64,000 bases of DNA from Amblyomma americanum (GCF_052857255.1 NC_135500.1:50556272-50620271); one strand, 5' to 3'. Shown: positions 1 to 11,965, counted from the first letter of the stretch. Numbers and translations are program-made. The notes: generated by a model from the letters alone, not told the origin.

Positions 1-299
1 CAACTAAAGTGACTGAACAGCAAGCTTAATTGCAAAACGAAAAACACTGCTTGTTTAGCTTGGTGTTGTTGAGTTTAAAATACAGTATTTTAGCAAAATA
101 AAACATTACTCGTTTTTATTCACTGCGTCTTTACAGCAAAACATTAGTCTACGGTCCCTTGTCGTGCGAATAGTGGTTTCGGGGCGGAGCCCTGCTACTA
201 GCCACCGCAACCTTGCTCCGCATTGGCCGATTCGGCGGTCGGCGTCTCTCGGTGTCATTTTGACCAGCAAAGCTATTACAGGGGCTAGTTGGTTGATCA
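1..299. other. Left edge, no gene recognised
   Basis: Flanking sequence beyond the 3' end of the first Penelope-like copy. It is GC-rich around 180-260 with an ATTGGCC (CCAAT-like) site. I see no convincing coding sequence. Confidence 0.4.
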
Positions 300-2543
300 T
301 ACTGGGAACAAATGCGCTACAAGCGACACAAAAAGGACACATACACACGGCACAAGCGCAAACTAACAACTGTTTATTCCATACGGAAGGTGCGTTTATA
401 TACGCAGCGTCAGTTTTTGAAAGAAGCAACCATCCCATTATCAAACACATGCCCATCACCACGACACAGCATCTGCACTTATCATGTCAATCTCAGTTTT
501 TGTAAGTGGAATAGAAGGAGTGCTTACACAGGTTCCATTTTCCGCCTTCTCGATTAAAAATGCTTCGACTATCTCTCTTTCAATCCTTTCTTTCTGTTTT
601 CCTCCAATTGTGGTCCTGTGGAAAATTGGTGCGCACTTCTTCTTACACCTGCTGCAATGTTGCGCTAGATTTCCCGGGTGGTTAATTTTGTCGCAGTCAT
701 TGTGATGCTCCAAAAGTCGCGTGTTGACACATCTTCCCGATTGTCCAATGTATTGTTTTCCGCATGATATTGGTATTCTATATATGATGTTCTTCTGGCA
801 TGGTACGAACCTTTCCCTGTGGGCAATGTCACATTCCTAGCGCTTGTCACTCTTTCCTTTTGCGTTCACCTTGTTGCACAGGCTTATCAGCTTTTTTGGT
901 GCGCTGAATACAACTTTCACTTGGTGTTTGTTCGCCACCTTCTTCAATCCGTGCGATACCTTATGTATATACGGTATAACAACCATTCCTTCTCTATTAC
1001 TCTGTTCTTTCGACTTCTTTTTTTCTTTCCTCGTCAGGGATTTCAGCACTTTTTCGCCCACTGACGCGATCATGTTGTCAGGGAACCCACTATCGGTCAG
1101 CCGACTTATTTGCATGCTGATGCTCCTCTCAGTCATTTTGTGCTCGCAGGACTTCGTCAGGCTCTGCATCATGCACGATTGGGCAACACTCCTTTTGACA
1201 AGCTTAGACTGGCTGGAATCATATCGCATGATGCTTTTTTCACTTTTTGTATGATACCACCAGCAAGTATGGACAGGGGTTTCCTGTATTTGTAGATCAA
1301 GGAATCTTATCATCGCTTTTTCCGGGAGTTCATACGTGAAGTCAAGGCCATCAAATATGCGTTTAAAAAGCGTGACCATCGCCTCCGCGTCAACCGCGCC
1401 TGCTTTTTCCGCACTAAAACAGAGCAAGAAATCGTCTACATACCGAAAGCATGCCAACACGTTCCTGCCTTCGAGCTCTGGTTTGAGGGTGCGATCACCC
1501 TTTGCCATGTACAGGTTCGAAAGCACAGGGGCCAGACACGAACCAATGCATATGCCGCCTCTCTGTGCGTACACTTTTCCTTCATACTGCACGTACAGGG
1601 ATCTTAAATATACCCACAGTAGTTCAAGGAACCCACTGACGCTCGTCCCACATTCATTCTGAAACTTCGTCGCTCCGTAGCTGTCAATACTTTCCTCTAC
1701 TGCAGAAATCGCACCGTCTTGAGGAATTGAATAAAACATGTCTTTAACGTCCACAGACAAGCACGTCACCGGTGTCCCATTCTTCAAGAAGCAGATGACC
1801 TGCTCTGATCCTTTCACCATGTATGGGTCATCACAAGTCAGCTTAGACAGTTGGACCTGCAAGTATCTAGCAACATGACTTTGCCATGAGTTCTTGTCCT
1901 CAACGATCATCCTAAAGGGGTTGCCTTCTTTGTGGGTTTTGACCGAAAAGAATGGCCGCAGTGTGAGCCCCTTGCTTCCTTTGACCGCGTTCGAGAGCTT
2001 TTCCAAACCAAGCCGGGCACAGGATTTGGCCGCTTCTAATCTCATTTTCTTCAGATCTTTTTCCTCCACATTCAATTCGTCGAAATTCTTTCGAATGGCG
2101 TCAATAGCTTTTCTCTCGTGTTCTTCTCTTTTCATAACAACGAATTGACCGGTTTTGTCCGAGATTTGAAGCGTTAGAGCGTGGTCGATTAAAAATTCAA
2201 CAGTCTTCTTGATTGAAAAACGCTCCTTTCTTGGTTGTGGCAGTTTTTTGACGCAATTTACACCTTCAGCAACGCAGGCAGCTTTCTCCAGCCCAGGGGC
2301 CCTACTGGCAATGGTGTGTACCATTCCTAACAGCTGTACAGCAGTGGCTTTGACCGGAACGGCAAACTTGGGACCTCTGTCTAACATGGACTGTACCTTG
2401 CTTGGTAGATGGCTCCCAGACAAGTCGATGTGACCTTTTCTCTCACTTGGTCGACGCTGCTTCTTTGGTAATGAAGCAAAAGTCCTCTTCCACTTCTCTT
2501 CGCCAAGGGACTCTGCCAACTCAAGGAAGTATCTCACCATCAA
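300..2543 (-). mobile_element. Penelope-like element, copy A
   Basis: This is an almost full coding-length Penelope-like retroelement on the minus strand. The 3' end is fixed at about 300 because copy B (plus strand) shares sequence to exactly the same point, ending in TTTGTTCCCAGTA, and the flanks differ beyond it. A polyadenylation-like AATAAA lies in the 3' UTR near 390. The 5' side stops at about 2543, where a plus-strand LINE tail begins, so the element is 5'-truncated or rearranged there. Penelope-like elements commonly occur as tandem or inverted partial copies, as here. Confidence 0.85.
456..2540 (-). pseudogene. Penelope-like reverse transcriptase plus GIY-YIG endonuclease, one stop codon
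   Basis: One reading frame runs from ATG 2540 to the stop at 456 (about 695 codons), interrupted only by TAG at 837-839. The N-terminal part carries the family's GPKFAVP-type motif; the RT core has SVDVKDMFYSIP and the catalytic RYVDDFLL; after the TAG come the GIY-YIG endonuclease motifs (IYRIP, then QYIGQ, R and EH). The family uses RT for target-primed reverse transcription and the endonuclease for nicking. Copy B has AAG (Lys) in place of the TAG, so the stop is a point lesion private to this copy. Without it both domains are open and otherwise undamaged. A truncated, endonuclease-free RT could still be translated from this copy. Confidence 0.85.
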
Positions 2544-3035
2544 ATCATAGCAGCTTTACGCGTATTTTTGGTCATACAAAAGCATTCAACATGTCTGCTC
2601 TCTCACGTGCCATAAACTATTGAAACAGCCTTCCTGACGATGCTACTAATACCAGAAATCCTGCTACATTTCGTGATAAAATAACCGCAATCTTCGCCTA
2701 GTTGTCTCAGTTCTGTGTATTCTTGCGAAAAATGTTTTATTGCTGCTTAGAGTGAACTAACTTGTGCACTTTTTAGCCTCTCTGTCAAATCGTGTTCCAT
2801 TTCCATGTTGCCACATTTTGAAACACGTAATTATTGTGTGTTGTATTACTTTATTTGTATGCTTCTGAGTGCCTCTTGCTAACTATTGTATAAAGTTTTT
2901 CTTCTGTCCTTATTTTCTGTCCTTATTTTGTGTTTTTTTTGCGCTGTTCTCTAACTTCTATGTACTGCCCCACTCACACAATGCTCCAATGTAAAGGAGC
3001 CTGTGAGTAACTTGAATAAACACCCTAGTTCCTTC
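2544..3035 (+). mobile_element. 3' end of a Jockey/CR1-like LINE
   Basis: The plus strand encodes the C-terminal end of a non-LTR reverse transcriptase ORF (SALSRAINY, then NSLPDD, up to the stop at 2699-2701). The conserved Trp before NSLP is replaced by TGA at 2621-2623. A 3' UTR of about 330 bp follows, ending near AATAAACACC at 3015-3030. It abuts the 5' side of Penelope copy A. Only the last 50 or so codons survive, so clade assignment is tentative. Confidence 0.5.
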
Positions 3036-3244
3036 TTTGTCGAGCGTTTGAGCGCAGGTCGATTCGATGTGGAGACGGTATAACCCAATCTGCCTCCAGC
3101 TTTCTGCTCGGACGATTTTGCATATTCTTCGAGCCGTCCTCTCTCTGGGCGCCATAGCTCCCAACACAGTCTTGATTGCAGCACTCGTCAGGCCGTGGTT
3201 CAGGGCATACGTGAGAGTTCGGGTCCTGGTCCTTTCCTCCGCAA

Positions 3245-4355
3245 TGCGGAAAAAGCAGGCGCGGTTGACCCGGAGGCGATGGTCACGCTTTTTAAACGCA
3301 TATTTGATGGCCTTGACTTCACGTATGAACTCCCGGAAAAAGCGATGATAAGATTCCTTGATCTACAAATACAGGAAACCCCTGTCCATACTTGCTGGTG
3401 GTATCATACATAAAGTGAAAAAAGCATCATGCGATATGATTCCAGCCAGTCTAAGCTTGTCAAAAGGAGTGTTGCCCAATCGTGCATGATGCAGAGCCTG
3501 ACGAAGTCCTGCGAGCACAAAATGACTGAGAGCATCAGCATGCAAATAAGTCGGCTGACCGATAGTGGGTTCCCTGACAACATGATCGCGTCAGTGGGCG
3601 AAAAAGTGCTGAAATCCCTGACGAGGAAAGAAAAAAAGAAGTCGAAAGAACAGAGTAACAGAGAAGGAATGGTTGTTATACCGTATATACATAAGGTATC
3701 GCACGGATTGAAGAAGGTGGCGAACAAACACCAAGTGAAAGTTGTATTCAGCGCACCAAAAAAGCTGATAAGCCTGTGCAACAAGGTCAACGCAAAAGGA
3801 AAGAGTGACAAGCGCAAGGAATGTGACATTGCCCACAGGGAAAGGTTCGTACCATGCCAGAAGAACATCATATATAGAATACCAATATCATGCGGAAAAC
3901 AATACATTGGACAATCGGGAAGATGTGTCAACACGCGACTTTTGGAGCATCACAATGACTGCGACAAAATTAACCACCCGGGAAATCTAGCGCAACATTG
4001 CAGCAGGTGTAAGAAGAAGTGCGCACCAATTTTCCACAGGACCACAATTGGAGGAAAACAGAATGAAAGGATTGAAAGAGAGATAGTCGAAGCATTTTTA
4101 ATCGAGAAGGCGGAAAATGGAACCTGTGTAAGCACTCCTTCTATTGCACTTACAAAAACTGAGATTGACATGATAAGTGCAGATGCTGTGTCGTGGCGAT
4201 GGTCATGTGTTTGATGATGGGATGGTTGCTTCTTTCAAAAACTGACGCTGCGTATATAAACTCACCTTCCGTACGGAATAAACAGTTGTTAGTTTGCGCT
4301 TCTGCCGTGTGTATGTGTCCTTTTTGTGTCGCTTGTAGCGCATTTGTTCCCAGTA
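3245..4355 (+). mobile_element. Penelope-like element, copy B, 5'-truncated and inverted
   Basis: This is a second copy of the same Penelope family, in the opposite orientation to copy A and starting inside the RT domain just after the catalytic YVDD. It runs to the common 3' terminus CCCAGTA at 4355. The roughly 210 bp upstream (3036-3244) match nothing I recognise. Copies A and B therefore form an inverted repeat of about 1.1 kb with roughly 2.1 kb between the matching segments. Confidence 0.85.
3246..4214 (+). pseudogene. Penelope-like RT C-terminus and GIY-YIG endonuclease, truncated
   Basis: The frame is open from 3246 to the stop at 4212-4214 except for TAA at 3411-3413, where copy A has AAA. 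It covers the RT thumb and linker and the whole GIY-YIG nuclease (IYRIPISCG, QYIGQSGRC, LLEHHND). At the RT/endonuclease junction this copy reads through Lys where copy A has a stop. A 3-bp deletion removes an Arg relative to copy A. It lacks the RT palm motif, so it cannot be autonomous. Confidence 0.8.
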
Positions 4356-4376
4356 AGTCATTTTGACGTCACGATC

Positions 4377-4615
4377 TCAAAATTGAGACAGTTTTTGAGA
4401 GCGATCCGTAATGTGATCCTGCGTGCGCAGAGAAATCATGTAAGGGGTAGGACTTGTTGGGATAGGAATGAGTGAATTGAGACGGAGCTGTCGCAGTAGG
4501 CGTTGTCCTGTTTCCGTGCAACTCAGGCGGACTAATTGGTTGGTGCGTTGAGCCTCTATTAATTCGCTAGCCTCCATCAGGGTAGGCGGCAGGCTCGATC
4601 TAGCTATTACACCAA
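4377..4615 (-). pseudogene. Inverted LINE fragment (RT C-terminal linker)
   Basis: The minus strand encodes a linker typical of tick I/R1-type LINEs between RT and RNase H: EASELIEAQRTNQLVRLS followed by TETGQRLLRQL. The same element's RNase H lies immediately to the right but on the plus strand. The two pieces are adjacent in the parent protein, so the upstream part has been inverted. Both limits are approximate. Confidence 0.6.
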
Positions 4616-4621
4616 AACATA

Positions 4622-5480
4622 CAGCCACCGCTCCGATATCCTTTATGTCGACGTGGCAGAAAACTCTAAAGTAGGATTCCTCACGGCAGTCGCAACATAT
4701 GAAGACCGCACTGGGGGGGGCCGCCCTGACTATCCGAACTAATTCACCTGCAGAGGCGGAAGGAGCCGCCATCGCACTTGCGCTGGCCCACTCCACCATT
4801 GACAAAAACATAACCGAAATCTGTACAGATTCCCAGGCAGCATACCGCCACTACCTAAATGACGTGGCGACGCCGGCCACACACCGCCTTCTTGCCACAG
4901 CCACCTCTCTCGACCGAACGGTTACTCAGTCGTGGATCCCTGGGCATGCCTCGATCCCCGGTTATGAGCGCGTTCAAGCGCTGGCCCGAGAACTCTCCTC
5001 CCGGACCCCGAACAATCAGGCACCCAACCCTGAGCAAGAGGCCCCATCGGTCCTTTATATATATCATCAAATCACCGCATTTTACAAACTCCGCCGCATG
5101 ACATTATCACCACCCCACGGTACTTTGTCGCCCTTATCCAGCGCCACATGGCGGCAATTACAGACGGGCTGCTTTGTTTCACCCTACCGTCTCCCATGCT
5201 TTCACCCCACTTTTCCTCCTCATTGTAACACCTGTTGTGTGCCCAGATGCGCACTTTTCCACTACCTTTGGGAATGTCCTTCCCCACAGGCAGTACCCCA
5301 ACCCACTCATTCTTCCTGGGAGGATTTACGGACCACTCAGCCCACCGGTCAGAAATGGCTAGTGGATCGGGCCTTATGTGAGGCTCAAACCCGTGTACTC
5401 CAGGACCAGTAGGAGACCACCCTGGAGCATTTTTTCTTTCTTTTTTTCTTCTAATAAAAGTTGTTTCCATCCATCCATCC
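4622..5480 (+). pseudogene. LINE RNase H and C-terminal end with CCAT tail
   Basis: This is the 3' end of an I/R1-type LINE. RNase H-like motifs in order are a first Asp-containing strand (LYVDVAENS), EAEGAAIALALA, ICTDSQAAYRHY and WIPGHASIPGYERV. A Cys/His-rich C-terminus follows (HCNTCC, HYLWECP), with the stop at 5410-5412. The frame breaks in a G run at 4711-4717, where the first strand and the rest of the domain are in different frames. The 3' UTR has AATAAA near 5453 and ends in a short CCAT repeat (5467-5480), a tail also seen on other LINE ends in this window. Confidence 0.7.
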
Positions 5481-5612
5481 GTTATGGTTTATTATTTAAA
5501 ACATTTGGACGTAATGACAGCTGGAGAAAAGGAGTGCACTGCCTCCGTTATAGTTTATTACTTAAAACATTCCGACGTAATAACAACCACCGTCTACCTT
5601 TAACGTCTGCCT
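5481..5612. repeat. 66-bp tandem duplication
   Basis: Two adjacent, slightly diverged units begin with GTTATGGTTTATTA (5481) and GTTATAGTTTATTA (5547), a 66-bp period. They sit directly after the LINE's CCAT tail. The 270 bp that follow, to 5879, hold nothing I recognise. Confidence 0.6.
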
Positions 5613-5879
5613 ATATCCAACTCAGGAACCGCTGATAAATCTGTTCTTTGCGCATACGTTACCTTATGCCCTCGCAGTCAGTGCTACAAGATTTGAAGGC
5701 TGAGTTAGCAATCTAGTTATTTTATTTTAGTCTGGCTGCAAGAAAATCATATTTGGTACCATAGGCAGCAGTGCACTTCATGCGTTGCATCAAACTGTAA
5801 GAATAAATATAAATAAGGCGCATAAATTTAAGGCATAATGGGAAATAAACTCTGCATGTTTGCTGACAATGGCGGCAGC

Positions 5880-6193
5880 CAATAATAATAATAATTTGTT
5901 TTTGGGGAAAGGAAATGGCGCAGTATCTGTCTCATATATCGGCGGACACCTGGATCGCGCCGTAAGGGAAGGGATAAAGGAGGGAATGAAAGAAGAGATG
6001 AAGAGAAAGGTGCCGTAGTGGAGGGCTCCGGATAATTCCGACCACCTGGGGATCTTTAGCGTGCACTGACATCGCACAGCACACAGGCGCTTTAGCGTTT
6101 TGCCTCCATAAAAACGCAGCCGCCGCGGTCGGCTTCGAACCCGGGAACTCCGGATCAGCAGCCGAGTGCCCAACCACTGAGCTACTGCGGAGG
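5880..6193 (-). mobile_element. Ruka-type tRNA-derived SINE
   Basis: Read on the minus strand, the element starts with a tRNA-like head (A box TAGCTCAGTGG, degenerate B box GGTTCGAAGCC). It continues with the family body (GATCCCCAGGTGGTCG, then CCCTCCTTTATCCCTTCCC) and ends in an ATT-rich tail at 5881-5897. The same body occurs at 34.05 and 48.4 kb. SINEs of this kind are non-autonomous and transcribed by RNA polymerase III. Confidence 0.85.
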
Positions 6194-6231
6194 GTCGGAA
6201 CAATTTAAAAGACCTGGGTTTCAATGTGCAC

Positions 6232-6535
6232 TGACACTCTGCGTTGCGCCGCCACCGAAACGCAGCCACCGCACGTACATAGGCGAGAAGAGCAGGTTGT
6301 AATGCGTGCTGTAGGACCTCAAAACTGCAGTCGCATTGGCTGAAGGCGGAAATGAAAACTCGTTTTTAGGGAAAGGAAATATCGCAGTATCTGTCTCACA
6401 TATATCGGTGGACACCCGAACCGCGCCGTAAGGGAAGGGATAAGGAGGGACTAAGAGAAGAAAGGAAGAGGTGCCATAGTGGAGGGCTCCGGAATAATTT
6501 CGACGACCTGGGTACAGTATTCTAGTGCACTGTAA
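6232..6535 (-). mobile_element. Degenerate Ruka-type SINE pieces
   Basis: At 6360-6535 the minus strand carries the 3' half of the same SINE (its GGAAATATCGCAGTATCTG and GTGGAGGGCTCCGGAATA segments) without a head. A weaker match to the middle of the family lies at 6200-6260. The fragment abuts the left end of the large inverted repeat. Confidence 0.6.
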
Positions 6536-6539
6536 CGCA

Positions 6540-6880
6540 TGGCCGCCATTCGCCGCCATATTGTCTCTCTGATTGGCTCATTGGGCGATTACGTACGAGT
6601 CACGAGTTTTAAATTTGTGGCGCGAAACCATCAGGCTTAGAAATAGCTCTCTGCCGTGACGTCAAAATGACGTGTACTTGAATACTGATATTTAGCACAG
6701 TTATATTTTGTGCCGGGTTGGTAAATTTAAATGTCTGTGGAGGAGAAACGAAGCTACAGCTGGCATGGAAGAAAACACTTGGCTCGTTTTAGCAATTTTG
6801 AGAAAAACAAGTTCGTACTGTGAGGGTTGCTTCCTAGAATGTGATTGGCTGGAGGAATGTCACGTGATTCACGTGATACA
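6540..6880 (+). promoter_or_regulatory. TATA-less promoter-like end of the left arm
   Basis: The outer end of the arm clusters known promoter motifs: inverted CCAAT boxes (GATTGGCT near 6571 and GATTGGCTGG near 6843), an E2F-like GGCGCGAAA near 6621, a CRE TGACGTCA near 6657, and two CACGTG E-boxes at 6861-6866 and 6870-6875. The clustering is seen; promoter activity is inferred. It would drive transcription towards the centre of the palindrome, and could also be bidirectional. Confidence 0.4.
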
Positions 6881-7199
6881 CAAGCATAATTTAGTGAGGT
6901 GAAAATGACGTTTAGTGATGCAAAGGAAATGATGCCATTGCTGAAAAATGCTCCATTTGGCCGCCATAATTTGAGACGGCCGCAAGATGGTTGAATTATG
7001 GTGGACATACGAATTATGACCACACTGATTTATACGGCTGTTAGCTCACCGTAAATTGGTAGGCGCTTATTTGAAGTAATAAACTGTTCAGAAATATGGT
7101 TGTTTTGAATGTAGAAGCATTGAAACGGCGTTATAATGGTACCTCTTAATAAAGCAGCCTTTTAGAGCCTTAATTGTCAGAGCGTAATTTTACACCCGC

Positions 7200-7822
7200 G
7201 TGAGAACTCTAGCTGCGCTCCCGTTTCAAACGCTTCTCTCATGCTGAGAGATTATCGGTCCGCGCGGTCGCGGTTGCTACAGCGAGGATATGGCGGCGTC
7301 CGTAGCTGCCGTTTGTTGTCACGGGCTGTGAGAAGCGAAGCATTCGTGAGTGCGCCTCAGTGTTTTAGAAGGACTGCCCGGTTCGTGAGTGTGACTGCCT
7401 GGCCAGCGATATATGGTGTGGTGGCTGTGCAAGAAGATTTGCGGCAAGAGGCAGCGCGTGAGCACACTGGTCTGCCTTAAACATGGTATTGTAGGTGCTC
7501 CGGCCGTTACTCTGATCCTGTGTTTCAAGGCGCGATCGGTAGCTGTGAACGTCTGGACACCAATTAGTTCAGTGTTTGCCTCTATTCACACGCTGTCGCT
7601 GACCTGATATTCAACTGCGTGAGTGATGAGCGGGTGGCACAAAAGGTTGTCTGCCGGCTGAGCAACATGCTTCCAGAATGTGTTCGGCTTCTCGGCGGGA
7701 CTGCTCATCAGTGCATCATCTGTGTGCATCAGTGTCTGTGTGCATAAGGGCAGTTTCTGAAGACAGCGGTGTCAGCAAGGCAGCGTACATGTGCCCGGTA
7801 CATCGTCTCGAGCATCGATGAG
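7200..7822 (+). other. Candidate first exon, probably non-coding (left arm)
   Basis: A GC-rich stretch downstream of the promoter-like cluster ends in a strong splice donor (GATGAG then GTAAGG, exon end 7822). Several pyrimidine-AG acceptors follow (before 8592, 8752 and 9862), and AATAAA lies near 10327. No frame stays open across the exon, so a long non-coding RNA or an untranslated first exon is more likely than a protein exon. This is inference from signals only. Confidence 0.3.
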
Positions 7823-10800
7823 GTAAGGGAAACAGCAACGAAAAATTGCTGTTGACTTTCTTAAGATGGCTGCATGCAAGGTTATTCATATTGATGGCTG
7901 GTGGCTTTCTTCGGGTGTGTAATAACAAGTCCCTTATGTTCCTACCCTTTTTTGGTCGCATGCAAACAGCTATGAATCTCATGGCACATTTATTTGTAGC
8001 CTATTAAGCGAGGAAGCCTTGTGCAAATAAAAACAGCATTTCAAAATAGTCTTGTCTGTAAAGTAAAACACAACGAGTTTTCAGATTACTACAATATGCG
8101 GATGTGGGTGACTCGTAGGGCGTCTGCATGTCTATGGTTTTCTTTCGTTGCACACAAACACAATGGCTTGGCATCTGCATTTTGATAAATGCAGTTGCAA
8201 AAGCATTCGTGTAGTGAGATTTTAGTGCAGTTAAATATTCTGAGGTAAAGTTAACCTTGGACTTCCCTACAATGTGCCTTGTAGCAGTTGCCTTCACTGC
8301 AACACAATAAAAATAAATATGTAATAATTATTTATACCCATAAGTCCGGCTGTAGTCAAGCTGTTTTCACAGTTCTGTTTAATTTCCTCCGTCATTTTGA
8401 TAGAGGTGACCAATAAAATATAACTGTTACAAAAGCAGTTTATTTGAGTAGTAGTTACAGTCATACGTGAAACTTTAGTGTGATAATTACAGCCCTGTGA
8501 TGTCTCGTATTTGAAAGTCTTTTCTCTTGTGTGTATGAAACTTGCATTGCACTCAAGCTCACACACTAAAGACAGTGTTGATTGCCTTCCAGGTGACGTG
8601 TATATTGTGCCTCTTCGATGCATCACTGCTATCCTAGGAAGTCATGTGCTGAGGAATGCTGCTGCAAGGTTCAACATCGTTCACCTCTCAGCTAGAGTGC
8701 TTCTCAAGCAAAGAATCATTCTTTGGAAGGGTTGCATTGGATGTCTTCACAGGTGTCAAGTGCTGTACATATGGAACAGGATTCTTTTCAAAGGCGATCA
8801 CAACTTGCACTGTGCGACACATTGCATGCATCCGCACTTAGCTGCAGGACTCACTGCCATAGTTTTCACCTGTAGTCATGCTATGATCAGTCTATGTAAA
8901 CATTTTTTGTGCTTCAAGTTTCATTGCACACAGCAAGAAAGCTGTTCAAGTCTGTGATTTTTGTGTTGCTCTTTAAACAGGACCAAATTTTGCTTTCAGT
9001 TTGTCACTAGAGTGTGTAATGACAGGTGTGTTTGATGTGTAGACTAGGCTTTTCTCTAGTGCTGCAGTTCTTCACGTGACAGGAAGCGTAAAAGAAACTT
9101 TTCTCCTACCATCTGCAAATTGACCGGATGTGTGCTTGAACACATGCTTTAACGCTACTGAACAGTTGCTAATTCTTAATGTACTGCATTGCTGTGTGCT
9201 CTCTTTAAGCAGAATGTGCATGTTTGTGCTTTAGTGCAGTGAAACAGGGGAAGTCACCAAAATGTTTTTCTCCTGCCAGCAGAGCTTCGAACCAGTACTT
9301 CTCTTTGATTTCTGTTAAAAGTTTGTGCTCCATGACGTGATTACTGCTTCACTGAAATTTCTTGACATGCACAAAACATAGGGATGTGTATGCAGTCATT
9401 TATCACATCTTGCTCAGGGCGCAGTCTGATTTTGTAGGCAACTGTTCGTCCGATAGGAGGTCCCTAATGTGTCATCTGTGTGTGCTCACAGAGCAAAGCA
9501 AGCTTTGTCTCCTGACATTTCTTTGCCTCTGTGCCTGTTTTCTACTGTTGCTTTTAAATGCTATGTGTAGCGATACAGCAATCCACTAGTTTTCCTCTGA
9601 GCAAAAAGTGAGGCAACTCTTTCATGTTTGCCATCTGCCAAGCTTGTATGAATGAGAGACAAGGCAGCTGTCTGCTAGTTCGACCAGTTTCACTGTGTAA
9701 GGTCCTGCTTTTACCAACCTTGTTGCTGGCACTTTGCTTCTTGGTTGCTGCTAATGCTGTAAGGTGAATTTGACAAAAATTCCAGACAATCTATTCAACC
9801 TATGTTTCTTTGGTAAAACTGGGGCATCAATGGACGCATTGCTGTTTTTTGATTCAACACAGGAATCTACTGGATGTGGCACTTTGTGAAATGGGCATTA
9901 TCAATGTGCACATATACCACATCACACTTCTTTCACACATTGCAACTTGTCTTGTTACCGGAGAAATCTGCCTCTGTGACCCTGATGTGTGCAGGATTTT
10001 ACCACTTGTGCTGTGTGGCAGCAGCAATCGGCTCATTACTGTCATTGCCATCACATGTCATGCAGCAGTCATGAAATTTTCTTTTGTATCAAAAACAAAT
10101 GTGTTTGTTGTGATACTTTGCAGAAAAGAAGTTTGTTCTATAGCTGACTTGCTCCGAAATTTTGCTTGAGCTTCAAAATAAAATTGGAAGCAAAACTTAT
10201 TTTTTTAAAACAAGCTAATATTTCAGGGGGCTCAAATTTTGTGCAATATATCTTCCAGTGCACTCAATTTCTACTAACATATTGCAGTTTTCTCTGCCTT
10301 TGTATTACAGCTGATTTGTTTAGTCAATAAAATGCACCAGTTTCACTTACATCTATCCTGATCACCAGTTTATCGTCTACATTACCCAGTACTCAGGCCT
10401 TCCCTTGCGATTAACTGTGTCAGTGCCACCAATGTCTAATCCGACCTCTGTGTAAAATTATCTGTGCATGCGTGGCTGTGCTGATGTTCGGCAAGAAAAA
10501 GATGCAAATGACTAAATGCATGAGAAAATTGCATTCAACCCTTTAGGGCACTTTGTACACAACTGCGTACATTGCGAACTAATTTTTCTCGGGGTTTTGC
10601 TTTAGTTGTCACCGATTTATTCATTTCAATTTAGCATCCATCGTACTCTAAGTAGGGTGCTTTTTATGGTTGCAGCACATATTTTTCTGGCAGAATACAA
10701 CAGCATAGCAACTGCTCCAGTATGTATGTTTGTAAACAATACATAGATCAAAAATTGGAATGCTGGTTCTGCTTCGTATTTGGCATTTCTGTTTTGGTTT

Positions 10801-11746
10801 TTAATGGTGCACCAGCTGTCTTCAATTGTAATGAATTGCAGGGTTGTAGTCAAGTCTTCAAGCCACATAGTCTGCTTTTGATCCCCGAAGTGCAACACTC
10901 AGTGTTCTTGAAGCTTAAAGGGCCTTGAAAGGCTAAAACAAGGGTTTTCTTCACCTTGCAGAAGTTTACAGCATGATGGGTGCCTTGAATACTCCACTAC
11001 ACAGCTAAAAAGTGAACCCTGTGGCGTGAAGTCTTCACGTAGGGGTGTACATGCACCGTATCGTTGCAATTCCTACTGCTGACTTCTCCTTTTAGCTGTG
11101 TATTGTATGGTGCTGTGAGGATAATTTATTTCGTGTTGAACAATCTCCTGTGGTTTATTAATTATCATGAATACATCCTACGTGGTGCACACATTAAAAA
11201 ACCTACCAAAAGCCAGTGGCTACCGCTGCTGGCTAGATTGCTTTTTGTGCATCCTGGAGACGTTTATCTTAATAGTACCCTAACCAGAACACTACGGCTG
11301 TCTGTATTGGTGCCTCCCATATGTTGTCCTGTGAGCGACATCAACATTGAATGTCTTGCCTATTTTCTGTCTAATCTTATGCTTTTGTTTTTCCTGCCAT
11401 GTTCCTGCCTCTATTGCTGCAATATCTGGCTGTATTAAATTAAAAAAAGCAGTTACCAATTTTATGTGTTCCCCACTCTTCTTTGTATGCCTCCGGGCCT
11501 TCAGAGTATGGAAATGAATTAATTTCCTCCTTGTCTGTAGTGCTCTTAAGTTTACTGTCATGTTTTTGTTCTCCTTCAGCTCTTTGGCTCATGGTGCCAC
11601 TTACTTGTCTCTTTAAATACTGCGTGCAAGATCAACTGGAATGCTTGGCCTCAAAACACATGTTCGGGCTTTGTGTGACGTGTACTAGGCAATGAGTGTG
11701 CATACATGAACATTAAATTAAGATTCTTGCATCACACAAATAAAGC

Positions 11747-11965
11747 TGCTGCGGTGGCTCAGAGGTTATGGTGGTTGGCTGCTGACCCGAAAGACGCAGG
11801 TTCAATCCCGGCCGCAGCGGTAGAGGCCCGTGTACTGTGCGATGCCAGTTCACGGCAAAGAACCCGAGGGGGTCGAAATTATTGAGAGCTCTCTACTACA
11901 GCATCTCTCATAGCTTGAGTTGCTTTGGGATCATAAACCCCATAAAACAAAGCAAATAAAGCAAG
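11747..11965 (+). mobile_element. tRNA-derived SINE, second family (left arm)
   Basis: The tRNA-like head has A box TGGCTCAGAGG (11755-11765) and B box GGTTCAATCCC (11799-11809). A body follows that shares GTCGAAATTATT with Ruka but differs elsewhere, ending in an AAATAAAG-type tail. It is present at the mirror position in the right arm, so it inserted before the inverted duplication. Confidence 0.75.

Noticed and set aside
9810..10169. 119-residue frame, identical in both arms, as a conserved gene
   Set aside because: Conservation follows from the inverted duplication itself. The frame is Cys/Leu-rich, has no start context or family signature, and is matched by open frames on the opposite strand.
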